A stretch of 64,000 nucleotides of DNA from Halomonas sp. TA22 (GCF_013009075.1 NZ_CP053108.1:620001-684000); one strand, 5' to 3'; shown: positions 17,752 to 26,868, counted from the first letter of the stretch. Translations and numbers: made by a program. Notes: a model not told the origin generated them from the sequence alone.

Positions 17752-18915
17752 TCAGCGGGATGGGTACAAATGCTCCTGTCCGAGCTCATCGATTCGGGTG
17801 ACTCCCAGCAATGCCATATTGCGCGCCACTTCTTCCCGAAGCAGGCCAATGGCATGGGCGACGCCTGCCTCCCCCGCATAGGCCGCCGCGTAGTTGAAGG
17901 GACGCCCGACAAAGACGAAGCGCGCACCAAGCGCCAGTGCCTTGATCACATCAGTTCCGCGCCGGAAGCCGCTATCGATCATCACCGGGATATCATCCAC
18001 CGCCTCGACCACCCCGGGCAGTGCGCGCAGTGTACCTAAGGTACAATCTAGCTGGCGGCCGCCATGGTTGGAGACGATGATACCGTCGGTGCCAGTATCC
18101 TGCGCCTGCCTAGCATCGTCGGGATGCAGGATGCCCTTTACGATGAGCTTGCCCGGCCACACCTCACGCACCCTCTTCAGATAGCGCCAGGTGAGATGGC
18201 TGCGGCCGGAAAAATCACGATTCACATGCTTGGCAATGACCGGGATGCCCCGGGTCGCATAGTTGTTCTCGAAGTGCGGAACACCATGCCTGGCCAGGGT
18301 ACGCAGGAAGGTGCCGAACAGCCAGCGTGGGCGCATCAGGCCGTCATAGGCCAGTCGCAGGCTGGGGCGTAGCGGCGACGAGAAGCCGCTGCGCCGGTTA
18401 TTGTCGCTGTTGGGCGGTACCGGATAGTCTACCGTGATGACAAGGTGTCGGAACCCTGCCAGTTCGACTCGTTCAATCAGTGCCTCGATTCCCGCAATGT
18501 CACCCGGCAGATACGCCTGAAACCAGTCGGTGCCACCCTCATCGGCGACCTCTTCCATGCGGATCAGTGATGTGCCGCTCAAGATCATGGGAATCTCAGC
18601 GCTCGCGGCAGCCCGGGCCTGGACGATATCGCCGCGATAGGCGGAAAGCGCACTGATACCCATCGCCGCGATGCCGAAAGGGGCCGCATAACGGCGGCCG
18701 AACAGCTCGGTGGCGGTGGAGGCCTGCGAGACATCGACCAGGCCGCGAGGCAGAAAACAGTAATCGCTGAAGGCCGCGCGGTTGGCGGCCAGGGTGCTCC
18801 CCTCTTCCGCAGCATTGGCCACGTAACCGAAAATGGGACGCGGCAGATGGCGCCTCGCGGCGCGCTCGAAATCGTTGAGATGGTATATCTTCGCCAGTCG
18901 TCTTCTTGTACTCAC
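17752..18915 (-). CDS. FMN-dependent alpha-hydroxy-acid dehydrogenase (LldD/glycolate oxidase family)
   Basis: A 387-residue TIM-barrel flavoprotein. It contains RPIFGYVANAAEEGSTLAANR near the N-terminus, FGIAAMGISALSAYRGD, the catalytic HGGRQLD with its active-site His and Arg in IIVSNHGGRQLDCTLG, and the FMN phosphate site DSGFRRGTDVIKALALGA. The family oxidises L-lactate, L-mandelate, glycolate or similar 2-hydroxy acids and passes electrons to quinone or oxygen. It is the last gene of the minus-strand sugar-acid cluster, 26 bases after a D-2-hydroxyacid dehydrogenase, which suggests that one handles L- and the other D-hydroxyacids. The exact substrate is unknown. Confidence 0.92.
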   Translation of the reverse strand: MSTRRRLAKIYHLNDFERAARRHLPRPIFGYVANAAEEGSTLAANRAAFSDYCFLPRGLVDVSQASTATELFGRRYAAPFGIAAMGISALSAYRGDIVQARAAASAEIPMILSGTSLIRMEEVADEGGTDWFQAYLPGDIAGIEALIERVELAGFRHLVITVDYPVPPNSDNNRRSGFSSPLRPSLRLAYDGLMRPRWLFGTFLRTLARHGVPHFENNYATRGIPVIAKHVNRDFSGRSHLTWRYLKRVREVWPGKLIVKGILHPDDARQAQDTGTDGIIVSNHGGRQLDCTLGTLRALPGVVEAVDDIPVMIDSGFRRGTDVIKALALGARFVFVGRPFNYAAAYAGEAGVAHAIGLLREEVARNMALLGVTRIDELGQEHLYPSR

Positions 18916-18940
18916 TGTGTCTGCCTGCCTCTCCAGAGGT

Positions 18941-19936
18941 TCAATGCCGCTCGAATAGCACCGCTGCGCCCACTTCCTTGTTGACTACATTGATCGGTCG
19001 CTCTCCCCGAAGCGCCAGGAACAGATTGTCCACGGCACGCTGCGCCATGGCAGCGCGCGTCTCGTGGGTCGCCGAGCCGGTATGCGGCAGCGTGACGACC
19101 TGCACCAACTGCAGCAGAGGCGAATCCGACGGCAACGGCTCGCGCTCGTAGACGTCGAGCCCGGCACCCGCGATCCACTCCTCCCGTAGCGCCTGAACCA
19201 GGGCCGCCTCGTCGACCACCGGCCCACGGGCGATGTTGACGAAGATGGCCGAGGTCTTCATGCGCCGGAAGGCGTCGCGGCCGATCAGGTGGTGCGTCTC
19301 GGCCGTGAGCGGCACCGTCACGCAGACGAAGTCCGAGGTTTCCAGCAATTCATCGAGCGAGCAGCGCCTCGCGCCCAGCTCGACTTCCAGCACGGGCTTG
19401 GACGAGGCGTTGCTGTAGAGAATCGGCATGCCGAACCCGAGCGCACCGCGGCGCGCCACGGCGGCACCGATTCTCCCCAGGCCGACCAGACCCAGTGTCT
19501 TGCCGTGAACGTCGCGGCCGAAATGCTTCTCGCCAATATGCCCCTGCCATTCGCTCCGCCGTACAAAGCCATCCAGTTCAGGTATCCGCCGGGCCGCGGC
19601 CATGATCAGGGCGAAGCCGGTGTCGGCGGTCGTCTCCGTCAGCACGTCGGGCGTGTTGCACAGCAGGATGCCGCGCCGCGCCATCTCATCGACGGGAAAG
19701 TTGTCGTAGCCGACCGAGATGGTGGCAACGACCTCAAGGCTTGGCGCCTCGTCAAGCATCTCCGGTGTGATGGACAGCTTGCCACCGATCAGCCCATGGG
19801 CGCGACGCAAGGCCTCGCCAAAAGCAGCCTGGTTCGTCTCGTCGAGATCGGGAAAATAATCGACATCGAATTCACGCTCGAGTTGCGCGAGATGCGTTTC
19901 ATGCAGGCGGCGCGCCGCCACGACCCGTTTGCGCAT
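18941..19936 (-). CDS. D-2-hydroxyacid dehydrogenase (GhrB-like, 2-ketoaldonate reductase)
   Basis: A 331-residue NAD(P)-dependent enzyme of the D-isomer 2-hydroxyacid dehydrogenase family. The cofactor motif is LGLVGLGRIGAAVARRG, and the catalytic Arg, Glu and His are in NIARGPVVDEAAL, LDVYEREPLP and VTLPHTGSAT. It resembles GhrB/TkrA-type reductases of glyoxylate, hydroxypyruvate and 2-keto-gluconate. The ATG at 19936 is chosen because AAGGAG lies 7 bases upstream and the family sequence starts there (MRKRVVAARRL). It sits between the UxaA-family dehydratase and the FMN hydroxyacid dehydrogenase with gaps of 44 and 26 bases, so it is part of the same operon. Confidence 0.92.
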   Translation of the reverse strand: MRKRVVAARRLHETHLAQLEREFDVDYFPDLDETNQAAFGEALRRAHGLIGGKLSITPEMLDEAPSLEVVATISVGYDNFPVDEMARRGILLCNTPDVLTETTADTGFALIMAAARRIPELDGFVRRSEWQGHIGEKHFGRDVHGKTLGLVGLGRIGAAVARRGALGFGMPILYSNASSKPVLEVELGARRCSLDELLETSDFVCVTVPLTAETHHLIGRDAFRRMKTSAIFVNIARGPVVDEAALVQALREEWIAGAGLDVYEREPLPSDSPLLQLVQVVTLPHTGSATHETRAAMAQRAVDNLFLALRGERPINVVNKEVGAAVLFERH

Positions 19937-19980
19937 GGCGCTCTCCTTGTTGGTCGGCCGTATCGTTGCCAGCATATCCC

Positions 19981-21537
19981 CTAACTCATGATACCGATGT
20001 GCCACGGCACGAATTCATTGTCGCCAAGCCCGAGCAGTTCGCTCTTCGAGCGCTGCCCCGAGGCGGTGGCCAGCATCAACGCGAAGATGCGCTGACCCAT
20101 GGTCTCGATATCGCATGTGCCGTCGAGAATCTCGCCGCAGTTGAGATCCATGTCGTCGCACAGCCGCTCGTACATGGGCGTGTTGGTGGCCAGCTTGAGG
20201 CTCGGCGTCGGCTTGGCACCGAACATCGAACCGCGCCCGGTGGTGAAGGCGATGAGGTTGGCACCACCGGCGATCTGGCCGGTAATCGATACCGGGTCGT
20301 ATCCCGGCGTGTCCATGAACACCAGCCCCTTGGCGGAGACCGGCTCGGCGTAACGATAGACTGCCATCAACGGGCCAGTGCCGCCCTTCATCGATGAGCC
20401 CAACGACTTCTCGAAGATATTGGCCAAGCCACCCATCTGGTTGCCGGGGCTGACCTTGCCGTTGATCTGCACGTCGCGGCCGACCGAGTATTCCTCTTTC
20501 CACCAGCGGATGCGCTCCACCAGCTTCTCGCCAATCTCGCGGCTCGCCGCACGGCGCGTCAGGGTGTGCTCCACGCCATAGATCTCGGGAGTCTCGGAAA
20601 GTATCGCCGTGCCGCCGTGGCGCGCCAGGATATCGACGGCGCGTCCCAGGGCGGGATTGGCGGTGATCGAGGAGAAACCGTCCGAACCGCCGCACTGCAA
20701 CCCCACGGTCAGGTGCGCCGCCGACACCGGCTGACGCTCGATCCGGTTGGCCTCGGGCAGCAGCGCCCGTACCGCCTCGATGGCGGCCTCGATCGTCCGT
20801 GTCGTGCCCCCCATCGCCTGCATGGTGAAGGTCTGCAGACGGCTGCCTCCATCGAGACCTTCGTCTTCCATCAGCCCCTGGATCTGGTTTCGCTCGCAGC
20901 CGAGTCCGATCACCAGCACTGAGGCGAAGTTGGCATGCCGTGCGTAGCCGGCCAGGGTGCGCCGCAACAGCGCCATGGGTTCGCCGGTCATCTCCATGCC
21001 GCAGCCCAGCGAGTGAGGGAAGGCGACCACGCCATCGACGTTGGGGAACTCGGCCAGGCGCTCCTCAGTGAACCAGTCGGCTACCTTGCGCGCCACGGTC
21101 GCCGAGCAGTTCACCGTGGAGAGGATGCCGATGTAGTTGCGCGTGGCGACCTGGCCGTCTGCGCGCACGATGCCGTCGAAGGTGGCGACATCGGCCTTCG
21201 GCAGGCGATCGGTGGGCACGTACGCCTCGGCGTGACGATAATCGCGGTCGAACTCCTCGAAAGCCACGTTGTGGCTGTGCACCATGTCGCCCGGCTCGAT
21301 GTCGCGGGAGGCGAAGCCGATGGTCACGCTGTACTTGAGAACCGGCTCGCCCTGGCGGATGGCGCGGGTCGCCAGCTTGTAGCCGGCCGGCACCTGGGCG
21401 CGGCTGGTCACGCCTTCGCTGGGCAGGAAGGTACCGATACCTACCTCCTGGCGGGCGACCACCACGTTGTCGTCGGGGTGCAGGCGTACGATGGGTCCGG
21501 CAACACGTTTTTCAGCGGCCTGGAGTGAGGTCGTCAT
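19981..21537 (-). CDS. UxaA/GarD-family altronate or galactarate dehydratase
   Basis: A 518-residue protein combining an N-terminal SAF-type domain (IVRLHPDDNVVVARQEV to about residue 100) with the large UxaA catalytic domain. Motifs: NYIGILSTVNCSATVARKVAD, SLGCGMEMTGEP, VIGLGCERNQIQG, LQCGGSDGFSSITANPALG, SPGNQMGGLANIFEKSLG and FTTGRGSMFGAKPTPSLK. In E. coli UxaA dehydrates D-altronate and GarD dehydrates galactarate, both iron dependent. The sequence is close to the shared core, so I do not choose between them. It is followed by a DapA-family gene upstream in the cluster and two hydroxyacid dehydrogenases downstream. Its ribosome site is weak (AGAGAAAACGCC). Confidence 0.9.
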   Translation of the reverse strand: MTTSLQAAEKRVAGPIVRLHPDDNVVVARQEVGIGTFLPSEGVTSRAQVPAGYKLATRAIRQGEPVLKYSVTIGFASRDIEPGDMVHSHNVAFEEFDRDYRHAEAYVPTDRLPKADVATFDGIVRADGQVATRNYIGILSTVNCSATVARKVADWFTEERLAEFPNVDGVVAFPHSLGCGMEMTGEPMALLRRTLAGYARHANFASVLVIGLGCERNQIQGLMEDEGLDGGSRLQTFTMQAMGGTTRTIEAAIEAVRALLPEANRIERQPVSAAHLTVGLQCGGSDGFSSITANPALGRAVDILARHGGTAILSETPEIYGVEHTLTRRAASREIGEKLVERIRWWKEEYSVGRDVQINGKVSPGNQMGGLANIFEKSLGSSMKGGTGPLMAVYRYAEPVSAKGLVFMDTPGYDPVSITGQIAGGANLIAFTTGRGSMFGAKPTPSLKLATNTPMYERLCDDMDLNCGEILDGTCDIETMGQRIFALMLATASGQRSKSELLGLGDNEFVPWHIGIMS

Positions 21538-21555
21538 GGCGTTTTCTCTGGAATG

Positions 21556-21582
21556 ACCCCGGCCGGAGACGCGGGCCGGGGT
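21556..21582. repeat. Intercistronic stem-loop
   Basis: ACCCCGGCC (21556-21564) and GGCCGGGGT (21574-21582) form a perfect 9-bp stem with a 9-base loop in the 72-base gap between the DapA-family gene and the UxaA-family gene. It may adjust relative expression inside the operon; no T-run follows. Confidence 0.5.
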
Positions 21583-21609
21583 GGAGTGTCGATGGAAGCC
21601 GGCCGGGTA

Positions 21610-22527
21610 TCAGCCGGCACGACCGGGCATGGTGAAGCCCCGGGCGTCGAGCGCCTGTTTGAGCGACTGGCACTGTGCGTCGTCGAGCTCGACCAGCGGC
21701 GGGCGTACACGGCGCCAGGCGGCATCGTCACCATACAGGGCGGTAGCCGCCTTGAGCGCCGGAATCATGGGAAAGCGCTCGAACTCACCGCGCAACGCGG
21801 AGAGCGCCGTCTGGCGCGTGTCGGCATCGGCTTCCCGCCAGGCACGGGCGAGTTCCGCGATTGGCCCGGGATTGACGTTGGCCGTGGCGCTGATGCACCC
21901 CGCACCACCGGCGCGCAGGGTATCGAGCAGGAAATGCTCGCTGCCGGCGTAGACGTCGATTTCCCCGCCGAAGGCGTCGATCAGCGCCTGGGTGTTGCTC
22001 CATTCCCCGGAGCTATCCTTGATGCCGGCAATGGTATCGGGGTAGGCCGTGTGCAGCCGCTCAATCAAGTCCAAGGTCAGCGGCACTTGGGAAACCGGCG
22101 GTATGTGATAGAGATACACCTTGAGCGACGGCGACGCGACGCGCTCGATGACCTCCGCGAAGTAGCGATAGAGGCCTTCGTCGGAGACACCCTTGTAGTA
22201 GAACGGCGGCAGCATCAGCACCCCGGCGCAGCCGTTGTCGACGGCGTGGCGGGTGAGCTCGACCGCATCGCCGATGGCGCAGCTGCCGGTGCCGGGCATC
22301 AGCTGCTCACCGGCGATGCCGGCCTCGGCGAGGGTATCGATGAGCGCGCGCTTCTCGCCTACGGTCATCGAGTTGGCCTCGGAGTTGGTACCGAAGATCG
22401 CCAGGCCGACATCGTTGTCGAGCAGCCAGCGGCAGTGCGTGGTGAAGCGCCGGGAATCGGGCGCCAGGTCATCGGTGAAGGGAGTGACTACTGGCGACCA
22501 TACACGGCCTGTACGGGGCTGATTCAT
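21610..22527 (-). CDS. DapA-family Schiff-base aldolase/dehydratase
   Basis: A 305-residue TIM-barrel enzyme of the dihydrodipicolinate synthase/N-acetylneuraminate lyase superfamily. The Schiff-base Lys is in IAGIKDSSGEW, the assisting Tyr in KVYLYHIPPVSQ, and GTNSEANSMTVGEKR replaces the usual GTTGE carboxylate-binding loop. In this setting likely reactions are the retro-aldol cleavage of a 2-keto-3-deoxy sugar acid, or the decarboxylating dehydration done by KdgD (5-keto-4-deoxyglucarate to 2-oxoglutarate semialdehyde). The GTNSE loop is not that of DapA itself, so lysine synthesis is unlikely. The ATG at 22527 has GAGGA six bases upstream. It lies 23 bases after the enolase-superfamily gene. 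Confidence 0.88.
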   Translation of the reverse strand: MNQPRTGRVWSPVVTPFTDDLAPDSRRFTTHCRWLLDNDVGLAIFGTNSEANSMTVGEKRALIDTLAEAGIAGEQLMPGTGSCAIGDAVELTRHAVDNGCAGVLMLPPFYYKGVSDEGLYRYFAEVIERVASPSLKVYLYHIPPVSQVPLTLDLIERLHTAYPDTIAGIKDSSGEWSNTQALIDAFGGEIDVYAGSEHFLLDTLRAGGAGCISATANVNPGPIAELARAWREADADTRQTALSALRGEFERFPMIPALKAATALYGDDAAWRRVRPPLVELDDAQCQSLKQALDARGFTMPGRAG

Positions 22528-22550
22528 GTAGCGTCCTCGCGTTGTGGTGG

Positions 22551-23672
22551 CTACTGCCAAGCATCAATAGCGTAGCGCTCAAGCGCCTCGGTTTCGAAGT
22601 CGAAGCCCAGCCCCGGCTTGGTTGGCAATGCCAGCCGTCCGTCGGCGAACTCGAGCTGGGTGTCGATCAGCCGGCGGAAATTAAGCACCTGGTCGTCGGC
22701 GAAGTATTCGACGAAGGGCGCGTTGGGCGCCGCAGCCACCAGGTGAACGTGCAGGTCGTGGAACCAGTGCGGGCAGACCTCGACACCGTAGCTGGCGGCG
22801 GTGGCGACGATGCGCCGGAACTCGGTGATACCGCCGCACACGGCGGCATCGGTCTGCAGGATCATCGCCGCCTCCTTGTCGAGCAGTTCCTTGAAGCGCC
22901 AGCGCCCGGCCTCGATCTCGCCGGTCGCCACCGGCACCGGGGTGCGCTCGGCCAGGCGTCGATGGTTGTCGATATCGTCGGGGCTGAACGGCTCCTCGAT
23001 CCAGTAGGGGTCGTAGGATTCAGCCATACGCATGAAGGCGAGCGCCGAGGGCAGGTCGCGCCAGGCATTGTTGGCGTCCATCATTACCAGCACGTCGGGG
23101 CCGACCGCCTCGCGCACGGCGGCCAAACGTGCCTCCTCCCCGGCCAGGGCCTCTCGCCCGACCTTGAGCTTCACCGCCGTGAAACCCTGTTCCACGTAGC
23201 CGCGCATCTCGTCGGCCAAATGCTGCGGCGTCTTGCCCTCCAGGTAGTAACCGCCGCTGGCATAGGCCGGCACGCTCTCGGTCTCGTTGGCCCCGAGCAG
23301 CTTGTAGAGCGGCAGGTTGGCGGCACGCGCGTTGCGGTCCCACAGCGCCGTATCGAGGATACTGATGGCACGCATCACCGAGCCGGTGCGGCCGTGCAGA
23401 AGCGCTTCCTGATACATCTCGCGCCACAGCCCTTCCACGCGATGGGTATCCTGGCCGACCAGCAACGGCTTGAGCAGGTCACGCACGGCATGGACGACCA
23501 GGTGCCCGGCGTTGCTGCCGCCATAACAAAAACCGATCCCCTTGTGGCCATCGTCTCCAGTGACCTCGACCAGGGCGTAATCGCGCTTGTGCACGCGGCG
23601 GTTGGAGAAGCTCGTCGGGTTGTCCAGCGGCACGCTGACCATGCGCGCCTTGACGTCAATAATGGTAGCCAT
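22551..23672 (-). CDS. Enolase-superfamily sugar acid dehydratase (mandelate racemase group)
   Basis: A 373-residue enzyme with the capping domain (residues 1 to about 120) and modified TIM barrel of the mandelate racemase group. Visible residues are the KxK base in VKLKVGR, metal ligands Asp in MMDANNAWRD, Glu in YWIEEPFSP and Glu in ATGEIEAGR, and the His of the His-Asp dyad in CPHWFHDLHVHL. Members abstract a proton alpha to a carboxylate; most in sugar-acid operons dehydrate aldonates or aldarates such as galactarate, talarate or rhamnonate. It sits between a DapA-family lyase and a TctABC transporter, the standard partners for such a dehydratase. The exact acid is not evident from sequence. 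Confidence 0.9.
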   Translation of the reverse strand: MATIIDVKARMVSVPLDNPTSFSNRRVHKRDYALVEVTGDDGHKGIGFCYGGSNAGHLVVHAVRDLLKPLLVGQDTHRVEGLWREMYQEALLHGRTGSVMRAISILDTALWDRNARAANLPLYKLLGANETESVPAYASGGYYLEGKTPQHLADEMRGYVEQGFTAVKLKVGREALAGEEARLAAVREAVGPDVLVMMDANNAWRDLPSALAFMRMAESYDPYWIEEPFSPDDIDNHRRLAERTPVPVATGEIEAGRWRFKELLDKEAAMILQTDAAVCGGITEFRRIVATAASYGVEVCPHWFHDLHVHLVAAAPNAPFVEYFADDQVLNFRRLIDTQLEFADGRLALPTKPGLGFDFETEALERYAIDAWQ

Positions 23673-23703
23673 AGTGTTTCGCTCTCGTGATTTGACGTTG
23701 TGA

Positions 23704-25206
23704 TCAAGCGGTTTTCTTGAAGCGGGATAACGTAGCGCCCAACAGCGGAGTGGCTTGGAGGACGGAGAACAGTGCCAGCAGCAGCAAGCCGAACGCTATC
23801 GGGCTCTTGACGAAGATCAGGAAACTGCCGCCGCCAATCAGCATCGACTGTTGAAAACTGGTTTCCATGACAGGCCCGAGAATCAGGCCAACCACCATCG
23901 GTGCGGGTGACATGCCGGCCTTAATCATCCAGTAGCCGAACAGGCCGAAGGCAAACATCAGGCCCACATCGAAAAAACTGTTGTTGATGGCGAAAGAACC
24001 GACCACGCAGAGCACGATGATGGCGCACGCCACGAAACCATCTGGCACCTTCGTCACGCTGACGCAGAGGCGGGTGAACATGAGACCGACCGCCAGCAAG
24101 GCAAAGTTCGCCACGATGACGGCCCAGATAAGGGTATAGGTCACTTCACCATGCTCGGTCAGCAGATTGGGACCGGGCAATATCCCATGGACCATCAATG
24201 CCCCCAGCAGGATGGCGGTAGAGGAGCTTCCCGGGATGCCAAGGGCAATGGTCGGAATCAGCGAACCGCCCACCACCGAGTTATTGGCCGACTCCGGTGC
24301 AGCGAGGCCGGCAACGTCACCCTTGCCAAAACGGCTCTTGTCCTTGGCAAAGCGCTTGGCTTCGTTGTAGGCGAACCAGCTTGCCGTATCGCCGCCGGTG
24401 CCGGGGATCAACCCAGTGACAATGCCTATCACGCCCGAACGGAAGATATTGGGCATCAGCGATACGATTTCCTTGGCCTTTGGCAGGAGTCGGTCGGTGA
24501 TCTTGTTGGCCACTTTCTTGGCATTTGATCCGTTCTTCTCGATCAAGAGCAACGCTTGGGGAATGGAGAACAGGCCAATGAGCGCCACGGTGAAACTGAT
24601 CCCCGAGAACAGATTCATCTGCCCAAACGTCATCCTCGGCGTACCAGTGATCAGATCCATGCCCACCGTGCTCACCAGCAGACCGATTCCCCCGGATAAC
24701 AGACCGGACACTACCGAGCCTTGCGAGAGAGACCCAATGATGGTGATGCCCAGCACGGCGACGGCAAAGAGTTCGATCGGACCGAACTTCAATACCAGAA
24801 TGCCCAGTAAGGGGGCTGCCACGAGCAACGCGAGGCCGCTCATGAGACCACCGCAGAAGGAAGCGAACAGTGAAATGCCCAGCGCCTTGCCGGCCTTGCC
24901 CTGCTGGGAGAGAGGATAGCCGTCAAGCACGGTGGCGGCAGCAGCCGGCGTCCCGGGGGTATTTAGCAAGATGGCCGCGATCGACCCCCCATAGGACGCC
25001 CCCACGTACAAGGAGGCCAGCATGCTCAACCCGGCCCCTGGATCCATACTGAAGGTAATTGGCAGCAGCAACGCCAAGGCCATGGTGGCCGAAAGGCCAG
25101 GCATGGCGCCTACGAACATTCCAAGCAAGGTGCCACCAATAATAAGTAGCAAGTTGCTCCATGATAGGACATTCGATATTCCAACAAGCAACATGCCTGT
25201 GTCCAT
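23704..25206 (-). CDS. tctA: Tripartite tricarboxylate transporter large membrane subunit, TctA family
   Basis: A 500-residue membrane protein with about 11-12 helices. The two family signatures are GMFVGAMPGLSATMALALLLP and IGIVTGLIPGTGGDTASWFAYN with a later segment LIPTIALGIPGSSSTAILLGALM. Together with TctB and the periplasmic TctC it imports carboxylates with a cation gradient. The start is ATG 25206, since GGAG lies six bases upstream; the open frame reaches 25224 with a TTG. It lies 31 bases before the enolase-superfamily dehydratase gene, so uptake and first catabolic step are on one transcript. Confidence 0.93.
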   Translation of the reverse strand: MDTGMLLVGISNVLSWSNLLLIIGGTLLGMFVGAMPGLSATMALALLLPITFSMDPGAGLSMLASLYVGASYGGSIAAILLNTPGTPAAAATVLDGYPLSQQGKAGKALGISLFASFCGGLMSGLALLVAAPLLGILVLKFGPIELFAVAVLGITIIGSLSQGSVVSGLLSGGIGLLVSTVGMDLITGTPRMTFGQMNLFSGISFTVALIGLFSIPQALLLIEKNGSNAKKVANKITDRLLPKAKEIVSLMPNIFRSGVIGIVTGLIPGTGGDTASWFAYNEAKRFAKDKSRFGKGDVAGLAAPESANNSVVGGSLIPTIALGIPGSSSTAILLGALMVHGILPGPNLLTEHGEVTYTLIWAVIVANFALLAVGLMFTRLCVSVTKVPDGFVACAIIVLCVVGSFAINNSFFDVGLMFAFGLFGYWMIKAGMSPAPMVVGLILGPVMETSFQQSMLIGGGSFLIFVKSPIAFGLLLLALFSVLQATPLLGATLSRFKKTA

Positions 25207-25239
25207 AATCCACTCCATCTTCAATACTGGCGTTATACG

Positions 25240-25707
25240 TTATAAGGAAGGCAGTGCTGGCATGTTCAGCCCTAAAAAACGAAAGAACACCAGCCCGATG
25301 ACGATCAGCAAGCAAGCGACACCGACAGCCGAATACTTAGCGCTTACGCCCCGAGCGATAAATAGCGAAATCCCTAAGAACGCCGCCGTACCTATGAAAT
25401 ACCCGACGATACTAATACTGTAGGCATACAGTAGTGCAGCGAAGTAAACCAGAAAGGCCCTGAAGACCCCCCCTCCTCTCCATTGCGGTTTCCGGCTAGG
25501 TGAAACACTGGCTACAGGGGAAGTACTCATCACCTTTCTGGAGACCACGGCTTCTTGAATAATCAAAGCCAATGACAACAATCCCACCGCTGTTGCAAAG
25601 ATCAATGGTATTTGAGCCGCCCTCGTTGGATACTCCATGTTATTCAAAAAGAAAAACACTCCCAAGAAAATGCCGAAGGCACCCAGTGCCAGGCGACTCA
25701 TATTCAT
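25240..25707 (-). CDS. tctB: Tripartite tricarboxylate transporter small membrane subunit, TctB family
   Basis: A 155-residue membrane protein with four predicted helices, the usual form of TctB. It starts NMSRLALGAFGIFLGVFFFL and has a conserved tail LGLNMPALPSL. GGAGG lies 8 bases upstream of the ATG. The first pair of helices is followed by a basic loop (SRKPQWRGGG) and a second pair. TctB has no known catalytic role and is thought to help couple TctC to TctA. Base composition is more AT-rich than the enzyme genes downstream, as also in tctC. Confidence 0.88.
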   Translation of the reverse strand: MNMSRLALGAFGIFLGVFFFLNNMEYPTRAAQIPLIFATAVGLLSLALIIQEAVVSRKVMSTSPVASVSPSRKPQWRGGGVFRAFLVYFAALLYAYSISIVGYFIGTAAFLGISLFIARGVSAKYSAVGVACLLIVIGLVFFRFLGLNMPALPSL

Positions 25708-25737
25708 GTCATCAACCTCCGCATCAGTGACATTTCG

Positions 25738-26709
25738 TCAGGCGTCATCTTGCACTTCCGCCCAAATGTCGATGAATGTCTCTTCCATACGTTTCATCAT
25801 GTCCATGTAACCGTCACCGGTCACGATATCGATATAGAATGCGCGCTCTTCTGCCGCCCGAAGAAATTCCTCGTTGGTAGCCAGTTCTTCAAAAGCGGCA
25901 ATCAACTCGTCGCGTGCCTGATCGGGAATGCCTGCCGGTGCGCTATAACCGCGAGATGAGCCATTGACCACTTCGTAGCCCATCTCTTTGAGCGTCGGCA
26001 CATCCGGCAGCATCGGCAATCGATCTTCGGCAAACACAGCTAGGGGGCGCAGGCTCTCTGCCTTGATGTGACCGTACACGATCCCTACGTTGTTGAAACT
26101 GGCATCGATCTGACCGCCCATGGCAGCCGTTGCGGAAGGACCGTCTCCAGAAAAGGGTACCTTTTCAAACTTAACTCCAACGGCATTTTCCACCATGATC
26201 GTTGAGAAGTAATCGTCTCCTCCGACACCTGAATTACCTATCGTGATACGCCCAGGGTTTTCTTCAGCCGCTTGAAACAAATCCTCAACTGTCTGATAGG
26301 GGCTGTCGGGCGGGACTACAATAACGCCAGGATCCGTAACTACATTAGCTATGGGCGTAAATTGATCGATATTATAAGATACAGCAGCATTGATAATATA
26401 ATTAGTCATTAACATCGGCGTATTGGTAATGCTAATCACCGAACCATCTTTAGGCGACTGGTTAGCCAGTCGATTCCAAGCAATCGCCCCAGCTGCTCCT
26501 GGTATATATTCATTTACGAAACTGACTCCCAATATCTCTCTCAGATATGGGTGTGCTAACTGCGCAAGAGCATCACTTCCTCCACCTGCCTGGAACCCCT
26601 GAAGCACTTTTATCTCATCAGTAACGGAATAGTCCGCACTTGCTGACAGTGGAATAAGCGCTGTTATCGCGAACATAGATAAAGAGGCTGGCAATAGTAT
26701 TTTTTTCAT
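25738..26709 (-). CDS. tctC: Tripartite tricarboxylate transporter periplasmic binding protein, TctC/Bug family
   Basis: A 323-residue Bug-family binding protein with signal peptide (KKILLPASLSMFAITALIPL, cleavage after SASA). Typical motifs are LQGFQAGGGSDALAQL, FVNEYIPGAAGAIAWN, which bind the carboxylate ligand through backbone contacts, and GGDDYFSTIMVENAVGVKFE. The unusual QGFQAGGGSDALAQ replaces the common PFPAGGPTD loop, so the ligand may differ from citrate-type acids. The start at 26709 has AAGGTAAC upstream. It is the first gene of the minus-strand operon and is divergent from an IlvD-family dehydratase, with a dyad operator in between. The gene is visibly AT-richer than its downstream neighbours. 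Confidence 0.92.
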   Translation of the reverse strand: MKKILLPASLSMFAITALIPLSASADYSVTDEIKVLQGFQAGGGSDALAQLAHPYLREILGVSFVNEYIPGAAGAIAWNRLANQSPKDGSVISITNTPMLMTNYIINAAVSYNIDQFTPIANVVTDPGVIVVPPDSPYQTVEDLFQAAEENPGRITIGNSGVGGDDYFSTIMVENAVGVKFEKVPFSGDGPSATAAMGGQIDASFNNVGIVYGHIKAESLRPLAVFAEDRLPMLPDVPTLKEMGYEVVNGSSRGYSAPAGIPDQARDELIAAFEELATNEEFLRAAEERAFYIDIVTGDGYMDMMKRMEETFIDIWAEVQDDA

Positions 26710-26788
26710 TATAGTTACCTTGCTTATGGTTTTGTTTAAGGCATCGCATGAATTTTGTTTGGCATGCCTCGCAAAACCTAGTACCTTG

Positions 26789-26816
26789 GCAACAAGATTG
26801 TCAATAATCTTGTTGC
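26789..26816. promoter_or_regulatory. Perfect 11-bp dyad, candidate GntR operator
   Basis: GCAACAAGATT (26789-26799) and AATCTTGTTGC (26806-26816) form a perfect inverted repeat with 6-base spacer GTCAAT. It lies in the 159-base gap between the divergent tctC and IlvD-family genes, and it covers the -35 region of the plus-strand promoter proposed at 26798-26825. GntR/FCD regulators bind such short AT-rich dyads, and one is encoded at 28707. That it is the target is inference. Confidence 0.65.
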
Positions 26817-26825
26817 TAATAATCC
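26798..26825 (+). promoter_or_regulatory. Sigma70-type promoter for the IlvD-family dehydratase
   Basis: TTGTCA (26798-26803) and TAATCC (26820-26825) are separated by 16 bases and lie 44 bases upstream of the TTG start at 26869. The -35 hexamer falls in the centre of the dyad, so a bound regulator would block polymerase. Confidence 0.5.
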
Positions 26826-26868
26826 TAAAGTCTAAGCGCCCCCTCGCGAGAACCAAGGAGAATCAATT

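Noticed and set aside
22542-23690. A plus-strand frame over the enolase-superfamily gene
   Set aside because: Third-position GC shadow; the minus-strand gene holds all metal and base residues.
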